Part shown: piece after piece, positions 10,901-21,822 of the stretch | Numbering within the stretch: the stretch's first letter is position 1 | How the letters are laid out: each line of letters opens with the position of its first letter | Assembly (NCBI GenBank): GCA_047495785.1 | Contig: JBLDXI010000019.1 | Location: forward strand, 2,604,001 to 2,668,000 | DNA length: 64,000 nucleotides | Source of the DNA: Lepidodermella squamata | Taxonomy: Eukaryota; Gastrotricha | Direction of reading: 5' to 3' | Made by a program: the position numbers and the translations under genes | Notes under the pieces: model-generated | What the model saw: the letters and a program-made list of their open reading frames with translations, nothing else | Told to the model about the DNA's origin: nothing | Database searches by the model: none

Positions 10901-13900
10901 GCTGGAAGAACGGTTGCGCCCCCATTTACAGCCGCGAAAGACTACCCGAAATAATGCGCTAACTAGCATGCAAGTTTTTTTGAGTGGCCTCGGCTTTTTA
11001 ACGTGCGCACCCTCGCAACGCTGCCAAGCAGATAAATTGGGCCTCCATCGTACAACGGTGTGTAAGAATGTTCACCTGGTGGTTTCTGCAATCGTTAGGC
11101 AGCTGAAAGACCATCTTAGCTTGCCCAGCCAGGCTGAAGCAAAATCTTTGGCGGAGGAAGCTTTCGGCAGAAGTGAAATCCCAGGTATACTGGGCATTGT
11201 TGATGGGACTCATATAAGAATACGACGGCCCGGAAAATGTGTACCGGACCCAGGATCATTTTGGTGCAGCCGATATAGTTAATAGCCTTTCCTTTCGAAA
11301 GCTTAATGCCTAATTAATTTATTATTTCAGACATGTATAGCATAAACTGCCTGGTGTTCGGTGATATCAACTACAAAATTAGATACGTGTGTGCAAGCTT
11401 TGCTGGTCTGGATATTTTTTTACGAGATTTCCGGAAATTTGAAACCTTCCTATCCTTTAGGTTCGGTTCATGACTCAGCTGTTCTGCGTGGAACCGATTT
11501 GCTCGAAACGGTGGAGAAGAGATATCAAAACATGCACATAATAGCTGATGGTGGCTATCCATGCCTAGAATCTCTTATAACTCCTATTGAGAACCCGAGC
11601 AACGCGGCTGAAAGAAAATTCTCGAAGCGTTTTTTGAAAATTCGACGGATAATCGAGTGCATTATTGGAATACTGAAAATGCGTTATGCGATTTTGCGCG
11701 AACACCTTTGTAGCCTGTTGCATACTGCATAACATCGCTATTGAGAAAAATGAGATAAATATTCGTTCATTGAAATGTTCGAAAACTGGCGGCGGCGATG
11801 TATCGACTTTCCAGCCTCTCGAGGGCGATGTTGAAATCAAAGCTGGATTCGCACGCCGTAAAGCTCTCATTTCACTATTCGAGTAACATGAATGAATAAA
11901 TACGTATTATCGATGAATTTGTAGTTTTTTTGAGAAAGAAATATATTTTTTTCGATAATCCTGGTCCATTCCTGCTATCCGTTCTCGTCATTCTAGTAGT
12001 TACAGTGTTCATTATTTTTTCATTTTTTTCGTAAATTTTGGTCATCCCTGTTATCCAGCTCATTCTTGTTATTCTAGTGGTTTCAGTGTTTCCTGCTTTT
12101 TTCCTTTTATCAATCAAATCGCATGCGTAATTTTCGAGTTTTCCAAGTTTTAAACGCTTAGAATTGAGCTGAAATCTGGAATTTTAAGAAAAATAGCCGT
12201 TATTCACTGCTGTTGAGCTCAATCAAACCCCAATCAGAGATCAATTGCCCTCTATACTTGCATTTTATATATTGCAGGCATTTTCTTATTTTTGTTTACA
12301 TCCAAATTAAAGAATGGGTGGCAGAAGCAGAAGCAGTTCGCGAAACGCATCGGGTCGAAAAAGAGGTGCATCTGCTGAGGATGATGCTTCAGAGGAAGCA
12401 GAGAAGAAAGTTCGAATTACTGCTAAAAACGCAACCATAACTCCGAAAAAATCCGCTGCTGAAAGCAAGGAGACCGTAGACAAAGGTGACGTCGATGAGG
12501 ACCAAGACGAAGGCGAAGAAGAGGAGGAGCAAGACGAAGAGGACGACGAGGACGAAGAAGAGGAAGAGGATAACAAAAGCAGGCGAGATCACACAGCCGC
12601 AGCGCCAAAAAGCGATGATGAGGGGCCATCATACGATGCCATTAGACGAGTGAGCGAAAAATTCCCAGTCGTTAAATCGTGGTACCGAAAACGCGAGCTC
12701 AAAAAAGTATTGAAATATATCTTCTTCCTAATTGGTCAAGATGCAAAAAGATCGGCGTGCTTTGGGAATTTATTGCTCTTCCGGCGTGAATGCTGGCCCG
12801 AATTTCCGGGGAATATAAATAGAAGCATCGATTCTGTGAATCAAATCGCTTCAAAAATTATAGCCTTGGCGAACAAAGATTTCGATGCAGCTGCCAAGAT
12901 AGTTGAAAACTGGCCGCGTGATTGACATGAACTATTTTTTGATGTGTTGACGTGATGGGTGCATTATTAAATCTCGATATAGAGGTGAAGGAAGTACAAT
13001 GCTGTGGGAGAATACGTACTTGAATGAGTAAAAGTTCGTTTAAAAATAATGATGGAAATTACCTTTGGATTTTTGTAATATGATAAGCTAGTGAAATTAG
13101 TAAACATTAGTGGCAAAAAACAGGTCATGTAAAGAGCCCCTATTTTTGCTGCGCAGCACACAAATATACATAGCTGGCTATCTTTATTATTTATTACGCA
13201 TTGCAAAAAACTTGGTAAAATTTCTTGTGATTATAACGGCGTTATAATGGTGTTATAAATTTTATTTATGTACGATCACAGCCCTCAAAGTCTATCATAC
13301 CAATCATAAGAGAAAATGAATGAATTTTGTGCAACAGCATGCGTCGACGTTGCATTACCTATGCGTGATCCATAACGGTTAGGAATGCGGCGACCCGTTG
13401 CAAGCAGTGATAAAGTTTAAAAGACTAGTAATTTTCGCAAATACAGCAACATAAAATGTGTCCATCCCTGGCAGCTCATCTGAGAGCTAAGATCGCACCC
13501 TGAGTGTGCATAATAACTATTTACGAAATTTTAAATTTTACGAAAGAGCTAATTAGAAGCGGCTATGTCGAAAGCTAGCTAGATTGAACTTACGTTGAAG
13601 CAAAGTAGCAGCTGTCAAAGCACGAATTGTACGAGTATCCGGTCGGACAGTTTACAGATTGAAGGCATGGCAATTTGCAGTCATCATCAGGAACTGTCAT
13701 AGGCTTTGTGGTAGTTGAAGTTGAAGATTTGTCCGATAGGTTTGATGTTGCAGGCAACTGGCAACCGCCCGAATACAGATCAGTATAGTTCAGCCACCTC
13801 AAACTTCCTGAAAATTCCGACGGAGACCTCATGGCTGAATAATCATTGCCATCAGTAGTTATGCGAGCAGTGTTTTCAAAGACGTAGTTAGGTTCATCGT

Positions 13901-15011
13901 ATCTTGCATCTATGGCGTCGGCTGGAATCATTGTTTCATTCTTGTCAAGCCACATGTACGCTCGCGCTTAGGGATCAGGATAAATATAGGAAGTTAGTCA
14001 AACAATATTCAATATACTTACCGCTGATATCTTGCCACATGCCAACGTATGAATGGACGTTCAACCGCTTTATCTGAGTTCGGATAAAGATGCTCACGCC
14101 TTCTGTTCGCGGGGCCCATAGATCAGCAGGAGGTGACAGAGATCTGCAGTAGTTGTACTGATTCCAGAAGGTCGTACTCAGACCAGTACTAGTCAGGTAG
14201 CACATGTCGAGAAATTTTGTCCAATTACCTGGACAAGAAGAGCAAGCCTTGGAGTATTCACAAATGTAATATTTCTCCGGATCAAACGCAAACTCGTATT
14301 TGGCCCCCCACCGGTTCGAGTAAGTCAGCCATACGTTAATAGCGTCTGATCTGGTGATTTCCAGGAACGGAAGCCATGGCCTAGAAGCCTCGTTGTAGCC
14401 GTAAGACTGCTGTGTCCACTGCGGCCCCATTCCCGGCGTAGAATCATCCATCCATTGAAAAACACCGTCTAAAATTCGAAGAAGCCATGAATTTAGTTTT
14501 AATTATAAAATATGTTGTGTAGACCGGGATCAGTTTTGTAGCCAGTTGTATTGAATGGCCAAACTGCTGTTCCTGCGGTTCTGCGAGCCCAATCTTGTAA
14601 GCCAAACCAATACGTGTTTGTCGTGGCCAGCATTCCAGTAACATTTTGCCATTCTTCTTGCGAGTTTGGCACAAACAAATGAGCGCCGACATTGTTACAA
14701 GTTTGAACAGCCACCAAATACTTTGATCTCACCCTAGGAAAAGTCTGAATGATGATGGTCTAATGTTGTTATCGATGATGAACAAACGTTGACACTGAGT
14801 AACAGCTGTCAAAGCAGGCTATGTACGTATAGCCAGACGGGCAGATCCTCGAGACGTTCAGCGAGCAGCTAGGGCTGCATGTTGTAGTTTGTGCATGGGC
14901 GAATTCAACAAATAAGCCGATTGAAAGGCTCAGGATAACAGGTGTACAGATAGGCTTCTTCAGACAGCGAACACTCAGCATCTTATTAGTTTTCCATACT
15001 GGCTTTTCCAT
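7946..15011 (-). CDS. Secreted four-CTLD mucin-like protein, gene C, split by a transposon in intron 4 (839 aa)
   Basis: Exons: 14788-15011, 14525-14733, 14022-14468, 13594-13966, 9113-9327, 8603-9061 and 7946-8538; spliced 840 codons with no frame break. The start MEKPVWK at 15011 is followed by a signal segment (VILSLSIGLFVEFAHA). There are four CTLDs as in gene B. CTLD2 carries a canonical-looking EPN (YDEPNYVFENTARI), the mannose-type ligand motif in classic CTLDs; CTLD4 has EPS. A Thr/Ser-rich stretch and the tail IWELLVKNRVRIDG end the protein. Intron 4 is 4,266 bp because it hosts a 3.7 kb Harbinger element in the opposite orientation, yet its splice sites (GTAAGT donor at 13593 downward, TTGCAG acceptor before 9327) are intact. 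The gene is therefore probably still expressed. Confidence 0.85.
9552..9565 (+). repeat. Left terminal inverted repeat of the Harbinger element
   Basis: 14 bp, GAGGGCTGTGATCG, a perfect inverted match to 13273-13286. AAA at 9549-9551 and at 13287-13289 may be the target duplication, although the family usually prefers TTA/TAA. Confidence 0.8.
9949..10680 (+). CDS. SANT/Myb-like DNA-binding protein of the Harbinger element (243 aa)
   Basis: A Lys/Ser-rich basic N-terminus (residues 1-45) is followed by a helical region with spaced aromatic and hydrophobic positions (NWTQGDVAVLISVL, about 50-120). This is the Myb/SANT-like layout of the accessory protein that PIF/Harbinger elements encode beside the transposase. 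Near the C-terminus the segment KEKSAWEAVEAAA occurs twice in tandem, probably a helical oligomerisation region. By family knowledge such proteins help the transposase enter the nucleus and bind the ends. The role is inferred from element context more than from strong domain similarity. Confidence 0.6.
   Translation: MSRAKKGKKSKKSRRSSSSSSSSSSSTASSRLDAISEASSKRSRGKNWTQGDVAVLISVLKQPFNDKDSFMAILSNKDPSTLKDRDLATERLTDLFNSEVPDRKRDRKQIISKINQMRIAARAEISKYNAKRSISGNVEIGNLSPFAELVLQYEPSTALPIDGVEDSREFQEVPLNLARRKSHVDVIHELRMEVLAKEKSAWEAVEAAANIRKEVLSKEKSAWEAVEAAAIIVAEAGRRFCEK
10755..11886 (+). CDS. Harbinger DDE transposase, two mini-introns, probably damaged near its 3' end
   Basis: Exon 1 is 10755-11277, intron 11278-11330 (53 bp), exon 2 11331-11405, intron 11406-11460 (55 bp), exon 3 from 11461. 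Splicing gives continuous DDE_Tnp_4-type motifs: GIVDGTHIRI (first Asp), YSINC...KIRYVCASFAG joined to GSVHDSAVL, then ADGGYPC (second Asp) and RRIIECIIGILKMRYAIL (Glu region). The frame then hits a stop at about 11732. The expected C-terminal motif VACCILHNIA continues in another frame (11686-11886), and about 20 residues usual between the two are missing. So there is a small deletion/frameshift, or an unusual splice. The element was recently active but this copy may not be autonomous. Confidence 0.75.
12314..12925 (+). CDS. Acidic basic-tailed ORF of the Harbinger element, unknown function (203 aa)
   Basis: This third ORF lies in the same direction as the transposase, about 430 bp downstream. 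Residues 1-60 are Lys/Arg/Ser-rich and nuclear-localisation-like. A long Glu/Asp run (about 60-90) follows, then a folded-looking region with hydrophobic helices (KVLKYIFFLIGQ, SVNQIASKIIALAN). I recognise no family. An intact 203-codon frame in a transposon suggests it is useful to the element or recently captured. No start other than the Met at 12314 is needed. Confidence 0.55.
   Translation: MGGRSRSSSRNASGRKRGASAEDDASEEAEKKVRITAKNATITPKKSAAESKETVDKGDVDEDQDEGEEEEEQDEEDDEDEEEEEDNKSRRDHTAAAPKSDDEGPSYDAIRRVSEKFPVVKSWYRKRELKKVLKYIFFLIGQDAKRSACFGNLLLFRRECWPEFPGNINRSIDSVNQIASKIIALANKDFDAAAKIVENWPRD
13273..13286 (-). repeat. Right terminal inverted repeat of the Harbinger element
   Basis: Perfect 14-bp inverted copy of the left end. 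It defines the 3,735-bp element. Confidence 0.8.
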
Positions 15012-15563
15012 CCTTCCCTTTAGATCGAAAATGTTTCTAGTTATATAATTCAATTATGGACAATTTTTATATATCTCTATGGGTGATGAAACTATTTACC
15101 AGCTATTCTATCTATTTTTAATCTGTACTTGAGTTTTTAACCATTAATCATTTATCCTGGAAAATGGGCTTTTAGAGCCAAATTCCAGCATAACAGCTTT
15201 ATTAATTAGTTAACCGTTAACCTTCCCACGTGGGGCCGTTTTGGCCTATCGTCAGGTCATTTTAAACGCTATTTAATCGTTGATTTTGATTTCGTCAGTT
15301 GCTATTATGCAGCTTAAAGCATCACGTCTGGTTCGATATTTGCTGATGCATAACTGAATACCTGAATAATACATCAGAGTCGCAAAATGACGCCAATTTT
15401 GTTTGAGAAATGTTTTGAATCCAGCATCCAGCCATCAGCTAGTTTACATTATTTCCCCGTTCTGTACCTATACACGCGAGATTCATTGGTTAATTTATTT
15501 GAGAACGAAACGTTCCTTTTCATGCAGCAGTATCTATAATATATCTTGGCAACTGGAGCAAAC
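15012..15563. other. Spacer between genes C and D
   Basis: No gene is seen. About 15415-15535 matches about 7465-7585 in the B/C spacer, so it is part of the duplicated unit. It holds the promoter of gene C and the 3' UTR of gene D. Confidence 0.55.
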
Positions 15564-18500
15564 TCATCCCACCATGGGAACGCCATACTTGATTAGAAGC
15601 TTCAGAATTTCGTTTTCAGCCTTGCTTGTTGTTGCAGCGGGTATTTCTGTTGTCGTTGAAACCGTCGTTACTGCTGAAGATGCGGGAGTTGAAGTCGTCG
15701 TTGAAACAGTTGACGGTAGCGTAGTAGCGCTGCTTGCTGTGGATAATGTGCCAATTGTTGACTGTGTGGTCGTTGACATAGTAGTCGGAGTACTAGTAGC
15801 TGTAGTCGTAGAAGAGTTTGTGGTTGTTACTGGCTGTTGAGTGGTGGTGGTGGTAGACCACATTGTTGTTGTCGTCAAAGAGCTCGCGGTAGTATAAGTT
15901 GTTGCAGAAGTTGAAGCCGTAGCCCCAGTAGATACAGTAGAATTTGTGGCTGTCTGGGCGTTATTGTTTTGCACATTTGGCGATGATGTTACCGAGGAAT
16001 TAGTTATTGCGGCAGAAGTAGTAGTGGTCCTAGTCGTCGTAGCAGTCGTAGTATTCGTAGTAGTAGGAGCAGGCGTTGTAGTTGTCGTAGTAGTAGTCGT
16101 AGTAGTTGTAGTCGTGGTTGTAGTTCCATACTGACCCACAGAAGCCGTCAGCTGGCACATTTGGTACGCTCTCAATGTCCCATCAACCGTTGACCAGCCT
16201 CCCATGTTGTCCAGGACGCTCGAGAGAGTTAGCAGGTTAATGTCAGGCTTCAGCAGCATATAGTTATTCGAAGAGGGCTGATTCGCAGCTAAATCCAGGG
16301 CGTCAGAGACAGTCAAAGTAGCATTATCATCAGCCCATTTCCAGCCATCTACCGTAGAGGGTTAAAAAAACATTCAATAAAATATATTTCATCCTTACTG
16401 TTCTTGGTTAATCCGACCCAGAGAGAATCTGAATTCAACCTATTAACTATTGCTCTTGCGTAAATCACTAGCGGTTCGGTTTTCGCTGCGAATCCAACTG
16501 AGTTATTGTTAGCTCTACATTGTCCAAGTCCATTATCCGGAGTATATTGAGTAGCAAGAAGCTTGAAACACTTATCAATGAATTTGTTCCAACCGCTAGG
16601 GCAAGTATAGCATGCAAGCGAGTATTCACAGACATAGTGATTTGGGCCTGTGAAGCTTGATTTCGGCTCTACCAACCATTTTGAGTTTACGTTCTCCAGC
16701 GTGAATGCAAAATCCCGCCCAGGGAACGGCGGACTTTCAAACCTTAGCCACGGCATAGCTGGTGAGAAGTAAGTATCATTCGCCCGTGAAAACCTAGGTC
16801 CGATTGGGTTGGCCAGCCCATCCATCCAAGTGTAAATACCATCTGGATCATAAACATAAATATCAAATTTTTATGACTTAAGCATGGCAAAAATGAACCT
16901 GGATCGCTGACATAATTAGCTGCGATGTCCCAGCCACTTCCTTCTGACCTTCTAGCCCAATCTTGGAGCCCGATCCAATATTGGCGACTGGTTTGCGTGA
17001 TATTCGTAAACGCACTCATCTCAGATAAAGAGTTGGGTACGAAGAAATGTCCGCCCATTTCCGTGCATTTTTGCAACGCGACCAAATAGTGTTCCGCAGT
17101 GCTAAACAGTGCGCTTATTTTAAATTTGATAAGAATGGAAGCCTACCTCGATGCTGAGTAGCAACTATCAAAGCAAGGATAGTAACTATAGCCTGATGGG
17201 CAAGGCACTGCAAATACACAATTGTACACTATCAATCGACGGAAATAATGCCATGAAATTGTACCTGATATTGAACACTCATTTCGGCACGCTGTAGCTG
17301 GGTTAGGCGGCGCCGTCGTTGTAACGGGCGGAGTGCTAGTTGTTGTGTTATAACCCGGAGTTGCAGGTATTTGACATCCAGCGAACTCTTTTTCCTGAGC
17401 TTTGACCATACGCCAACTGGCTTGAACATCGGCAAAGGAAACAACCTTGCTGTAATCTCCGCCATCTTTCGACACGATTACGTACACATCATCCTTATCA
17501 CTTGGGTCGCTGGAGACCATGTCAAACAAATCCGTTGGAATCATCGTTTCGCCGCTCTCGTACAACATAAACGCTGGACGAAAACGATTGATTGTAAGTA
17601 CAACGAAAAGCAATGCATACTCTTGGTGTTGGGCTCCCGCCATATTCCAATGAACGCATCTTTACCATTATCTTCCACTTGCGTTCTGAAAAATATATTT
17701 GTCGCTTCTGTTCTCGGCGTGATAAGCTTTGCGGATGGTTGAACTGAATTTGTACAATATTTGACTTGATCTTCGAATTTTCGATCATTGCCAGTGCTGA
17801 CCAAATAGCAGGTGTCAAGAAATTTCACCCAGCCCCCCGATGTCGGGCATGTCATGCATGCATTGGAGAATTCACATATGTTAAACTTTTTATCGTTGAA
17901 TTTTGAGGTGAACGTAACTCGCCAGCTCCCTTGAGAGTTCTGAAGGTATGCGATTGGCGTGGCTGTGGTACCTGTGGTAGGTTTGTTTGTGAACATCAGC
18001 CATGATTTCGACGACTCTGTGAATGGGCCGGTGGCATTTCCTTGCCACGTGGGCCCCATAGCAGGCGTAGAATCATCCATCCACTGGAAAATTCCATCTG
18101 TGGACGAGTAACTCTAACTCAGCTTGGTCAATTTAAATGAGTTACCTGGGTCTGTATTGCTGATCCCATTAAATGGGGAGGATGAGCTCCCAGTCCCGCG
18201 TCGAGCCCAATCTTGGAGTCCAAGCCAGTAAGTGTTTGCTGTTGATAGACGGTTGGTGACGTATCCCCACTCTGCTTGCGAGTTCGGCACAAAAAGATTA
18301 CCCCCATAGCCACCACACGTCTGAACAGTCGACATGTACGTGTCAGCGCTTGAAAGCAAGAAAAATCACTTGCATTTATCATGAATGGGAAGAATACTCA
18401 CGTCGGCGTAAAATAATAGCAGCTATCGTAACAAGGCTCGTAATAAGTATAAGCAGAACAGACTTGGGTTTTTGTTAAAGGGCAGTTGTTGGAACACGAC

Positions 18501-18568
18501 TGACCCGTGGCCCTTGCAAGGTAATGAAATAGTACTATGAAAACACTCAACGAAACAGTTTGCAACAT
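15564..18568 (-). CDS. Secreted four-CTLD mucin-like protein, gene D, most divergent (882 aa)
   Basis: Exons: 18402-18568, 18146-18348, 17621-18097, 17265-17573, 17147-17207, 16899-17101, 16399-16842 and 15564-16348; exactly 883 codons. The signal peptide is MLQTVSLSVFIVLFHYLARA. The four CTLDs show YWLGLQDWARR, FQWMDDSTPAMGP, CEFSNAC, the CTLD3 YWIGLQDWARRSEG and CEYSLAC. A Thr-rich mucin-like region of about 150 residues contains repeated GTAGTT-type codon runs (15600-16130 on the plus strand). The protein ends in ILKLLIKYGVPMVG. An extra intron (17208-17264), absent from A, B, C and H, lies exactly at the join between the two CTLD modules. CTLD4 has QPSS at the usual sugar site. Confidence 0.87.
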
Positions 18569-19430
18569 GTTCGTCCGACTTTTTCGGGTGTTCTTCTTAT
18601 TTTTTCTGTGCGATTTTAAGGTTTACCTCATGTATTGGCAGGCTTCTTACCCCACTCGCGCCAACAAAAGGATTGGTATTCTATACATGGTTATACTCAC
18701 CGAATCCGAACTTTCTTTCCAAATCCTACTTAGAGAAAGGGGGATGGCCTGGAAGAAAGGACAGCCTACATTACAACGCGGGCTTACAGGCTACTTGTGC
18801 AAACATAACACAGGGCTAAAAAAAAGTAGGATAAACATCAGCTTATGGATCCCTTTGGATAAGAAAACTTAAAATTGTTTCAGCGAGAGGATATTGCGTC
18901 ATTGCCATTAGACAAACTTGCAACTGTCTCAACACTTTCAAAACTTGGTCGTCTATATTGATGGCTAGCGTGGTTATCTTCGCTAATCGAAAGTGTCTCG
19001 CCTGCCTAGGTATGATGCGGTGCTCGGGCCAAATTTGAGAATTGAAGCTTATTTGGCAAATTTTTAGCACTGTGACACTTTGAAGAACACATAAATCTGA
19101 TACCTGATGTCAAATCAGATATCGCATTTGTTCTAATGAGAACTTTTCTCTCATTCTTCGAAAATTGTAACTCTCAATGTTGCGAGTCATTTCCTCACGG
19201 GATTCCCTATTCTTCCAACTCATACTTGACCAGATATTTTATTGGGTATCTCTTTACAAAATTTGCCTATAGGTGAAATCATTTGTAACTAGATGCTAGG
19301 CATTACTAAAACTGTTTGTGATGATGTCTGTAAAATTCTGAGACCAAAACAATGAATTTAATGCTTCGCAAAATTAGATATATATTGAACGAAGGCCTAT
19401 TGTTATGAATAATTATGCAAATATTGAACA
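18569..19430. other. Spacer, nothing recognised
   Basis: This region includes the promoter of gene D and the 3' flank of the Cys-loop receptor. No RNA gene, repeat or coding similarity is seen. Confidence 0.5.
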
Positions 19431-20581
19431 TCATGTTAATATTATGAAAGCCACGACGTTCGAGACAACATACGCGACTATCGCAATAAAAAATGCTGCT
19501 TTGTCGATGAGAGCGTAGAATTTCACAGAACTTTCCAGACAGCGCAGCTTCCATTTCCTACCAGCGATACTTGGGTAAGATGCTATGAAACCGCACATGG
19601 CTGATGCGTAGATCACAACAATTGTAGCTAGAATCGTCTGTGATAAGCAGTAGTTCGCGGCAAAGACAGGCTGCGGCGTTTTAGGCAAACTAGCCTGAAC
19701 ATCACCTTGCAGCACAAAGATTGACAGCATCACCGTACAGGCGAACGTAGGCCTGTCGGAAACATCGGCGGGAATAAAGAAAGAAGATAGGACTAAACAG
19801 CTCAAAATCAAACTCGGAGCGTAGAGACTTGCCAAGTAATAATCAGGTTTACGTCTGAATTGAAATTCAAAAATCGCCTCGGAAAGGTTGACCGCCATGC
19901 CTGTGCCAATGAAACGGTTTGCTGAAGTTCGATCGTTAATAGCATCATGTTCCCATCCGGCATTGGTCGACATGAAAGGAAAGCCAAGAGGTGGTAACAA
20001 TCCAGCTTCAGCTATGTATGCATAGTGGGCACTTTGTGCGAGACCAAATACGAATTTGCAGGTTTGCGAATCGAACGGGAAATAGGTTAAATCGAAACTG
20101 CAGTAGGAAGAAAACTTTCCTTCAATAACGCCAGTTACTTTACCGTGATTCGCCGGGTAAATTTTCATCGTCCTGGCGTATCCTTCGAATATTGCTGAAC
20201 AGAGTTCGAGTGGAATAATGGCGGCCACCAGTAAAGATCTGGATTTTCATTAGTCAATTCCCGGATAATAGCAGGCCACTTCACATCTGACGAGCTCGAT
20301 ACATTTCGGTAAAGATTAGCAACGCATGTCGATTCCCATGTGACTACCAAGGCGAAATCTAGTGTGATTGTTTCAGCTAAATCATCGATTGATATGAACT
20401 TCTTTGGCTGCAATGAGATCGTTACTTGCGTTGGTTCGCCTTCCAGCTCTGTAGGCGAGTTGATATTAGGTCCCAACCAACAGTTATCCAGAATTGTTTG
20501 CGCTGGCCTGAAACTTTGAAAATTAATGCCAGTGTTTCTTGCCCCAAGAGGTAACAGAGAAAAGATAAGAGCATAAAACAT
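19431..20581 (-). pseudogene. Cys-loop ligand-gated ion channel subunit with a frame break
   Basis: The extracellular part (20581 downward) has beta-strand-like segments and WWPPLFHSNS, which fits loop A. The Cys-loop CSFDLTYFPFDSQTC has the family's 13-residue spacing. M1 (YAPSLILSCLVLSSFF), M2 (ACTVMLSIFVLQ), M3 (LSQTILATIVVIYASAMCGF) and M4 (AAFFIAIVAYVVSNVVAFII) follow, with a very short M3-M4 loop. The N-terminal and C-terminal halves are in different frames, meeting at about 20165-20228. A 56-bp GT-AG intron (TG/GTGGCC to GCCAG/GACG) would join them but would remove the loop A motif, and its donor is weak. I therefore think it carries an indel or sequencing error. Anion/cation selectivity and ligand are not assignable. 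Confidence 0.65.
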
Positions 20582-21243
20582 GTCAGATTTAATAAAAATG
20601 TGATAACCCTTCGAGTTTTAGAGTGCGAGCCTCTAACGCGTGGCAAAAGCCCAAAGCGTCTGTATTTCAAAGTCAAATATTTGAATAGCGTGTTCAGTTC
20701 GCAGTAGATAACGTAAAAGGGCGCGGCAATAAAATTCAAGCGGAGACAGAATTTATTTTACTGCTTGAATCGCCCACTGCTTGAGATTTTCAAAAAAATC
20801 ATTCTATAAAAAACCACCATGTTCACGCTTCAGCGGAATTTGCCACTCAATTTAATGGAATACATAAAATTTGAAGCAAAGTGATTTTAAGCTTCTCGGA
20901 TTGAAACATTTTTGTCACTTTCATATCATTCTTGGATCCAACGAGAATATGATTCAGAACAAATACCCTTTCGAATGACTGACGATAATGTTACTATTTG
21001 TCCCCAAAAGTTTATTTGATATATGGTTTACGATGAACCAGTTAGATCGACGTCGTCGTATAGCAAGAGAAGGAAATAAAATAAAAATGAAAACGCCCCT
21101 AACAAATAACGAGGGAGTACTGTTTACGTATTTCGCAGAACTCAGTTTGGCTAACCGCTGTTATAACCGGCAACCGGACATCTAGAGTTATATTGCATCT
21201 TTACTAAACAAATGAAAGTCACTGGCGTCACAGTATGTGGAAT
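20582..21243. other. Spacer, nothing recognised
   Basis: It lies between the Cys-loop receptor start and the stop of the first CBM1 gene. There is no coding or RNA signal. Confidence 0.45.
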
Positions 21244-21822
21244 TCACCCAGCAACAGGAACGCCGTATTTCAGGAGCAGCTTTAAAATGTTATTGCTACT
21301 CGTTGATGTCGTCGGGTTTGCACCTGGAGAACTTGAGGCCGTGCTACTGGTAACAGGCATAGGGGTTGTAGTTATGGTTATAGATGTTGGGGTTGGCGTT
21401 GTGGTTGTTGTTGTCATGGACAATGAGGTTATGCTAGTAGTATAAGTTGAAGGTGTGCTACTAGTGCTTGAAGACGAGTTTGGACAAACTTCGTATTTTA
21501 TGCATTGCGAGTACCACTCGCTTTGATCGACACAGCTGCTTCCAAGCGGGCAGCACGTCGCTCCAGTATAGTTTTTGCCCCCACATTTGCTGTCGAAAAC
21601 ATTACTGCACGATCGATCGGTTGCAGGCTGGCATTGCGAGTTGTACGCATCCGAGTAAATGCAATCCCACCCGATAATGCAATCAGTTGGCCCTGTATAA
21701 CCTGAGCCGCCACACTTAGCATATCGGCCAGCGCATTGCAGATCCGCCGATACTAGAACCGGAAGAATCGCAAAAATTGCCGATAATCTCATCAGAGACG
21801 TTTTCGCCCGATGTGCCATCAA
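21244..21822 (-). CDS. Secreted protein with two CBM1 modules, Thr-rich tail and shared C-terminal peptide, gene F
   Basis: A single exon. The hydrophobic leader LSAIFAILPVLVSA follows candidate Mets at 21822, 21819 and 21792; any gives a plausible signal peptide. CBM1-1 runs from QC to SQC with CGGSGYTGPTDC and YNSQC. CBM1-2 has KCGGKNYTGATCC and WYSQC. The Cys pattern and GGxxYTGxTxC core are those of fungal-type cellulose-binding CBM1, a roughly 36-residue knottin-like module that binds crystalline cellulose or chitin through aromatic residues (here Tyr/Trp partly kept). A Thr/Ser-rich stretch of about 70 residues then leads to ILKLLLKYGVPVAG. No catalytic domain is present. It sits among lectin genes that end in the same peptide. 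Confidence 0.85.
   Translation of the reverse strand: MMAHRAKTSLMRLSAIFAILPVLVSADLQCAGRYAKCGGSGYTGPTDCIIGWDCIYSDAYNSQCQPATDRSCSNVFDSKCGGKNYTGATCCPLGSSCVDQSEWYSQCIKYEVCPNSSSSTSSTPSTYTTSITSLSMTTTTTTPTPTSITITTTPMPVTSSTASSSPGANPTTSTSSNNILKLLLKYGVPVAG

Larger units (their letters stand above)
9552..13286 (+). mobile_element. PIF/Harbinger-type DNA transposon, almost complete, three ORFs
   Basis: Terminal inverted repeats GAGGGCTGTGATCG (9552-9565) and its complement (13273-13286) bound the element, flanked by AAA on both sides (possible 3-bp target duplication). Just inside lie the mirrored motifs TTATAACGCCGTTATAA (9601-9617) and TTATAACGGCGTTATAA (13231-13247). Three plus-strand ORFs lie inside: a SANT/Myb-like protein, a DDE transposase with two small introns, and an acidic protein. 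PIF/Harbinger elements normally carry only the transposase and the Myb-like protein. The insertion is in intron 4 of CTLD gene C, antisense to it. Confidence 0.85.

Noticed and set aside
12389-12632. Leu/Phe/Ser-rich minus-strand ORFs opposite the acidic Harbinger ORF
   Set aside because: Shadows of the Glu/Asp codon run on the plus strand.
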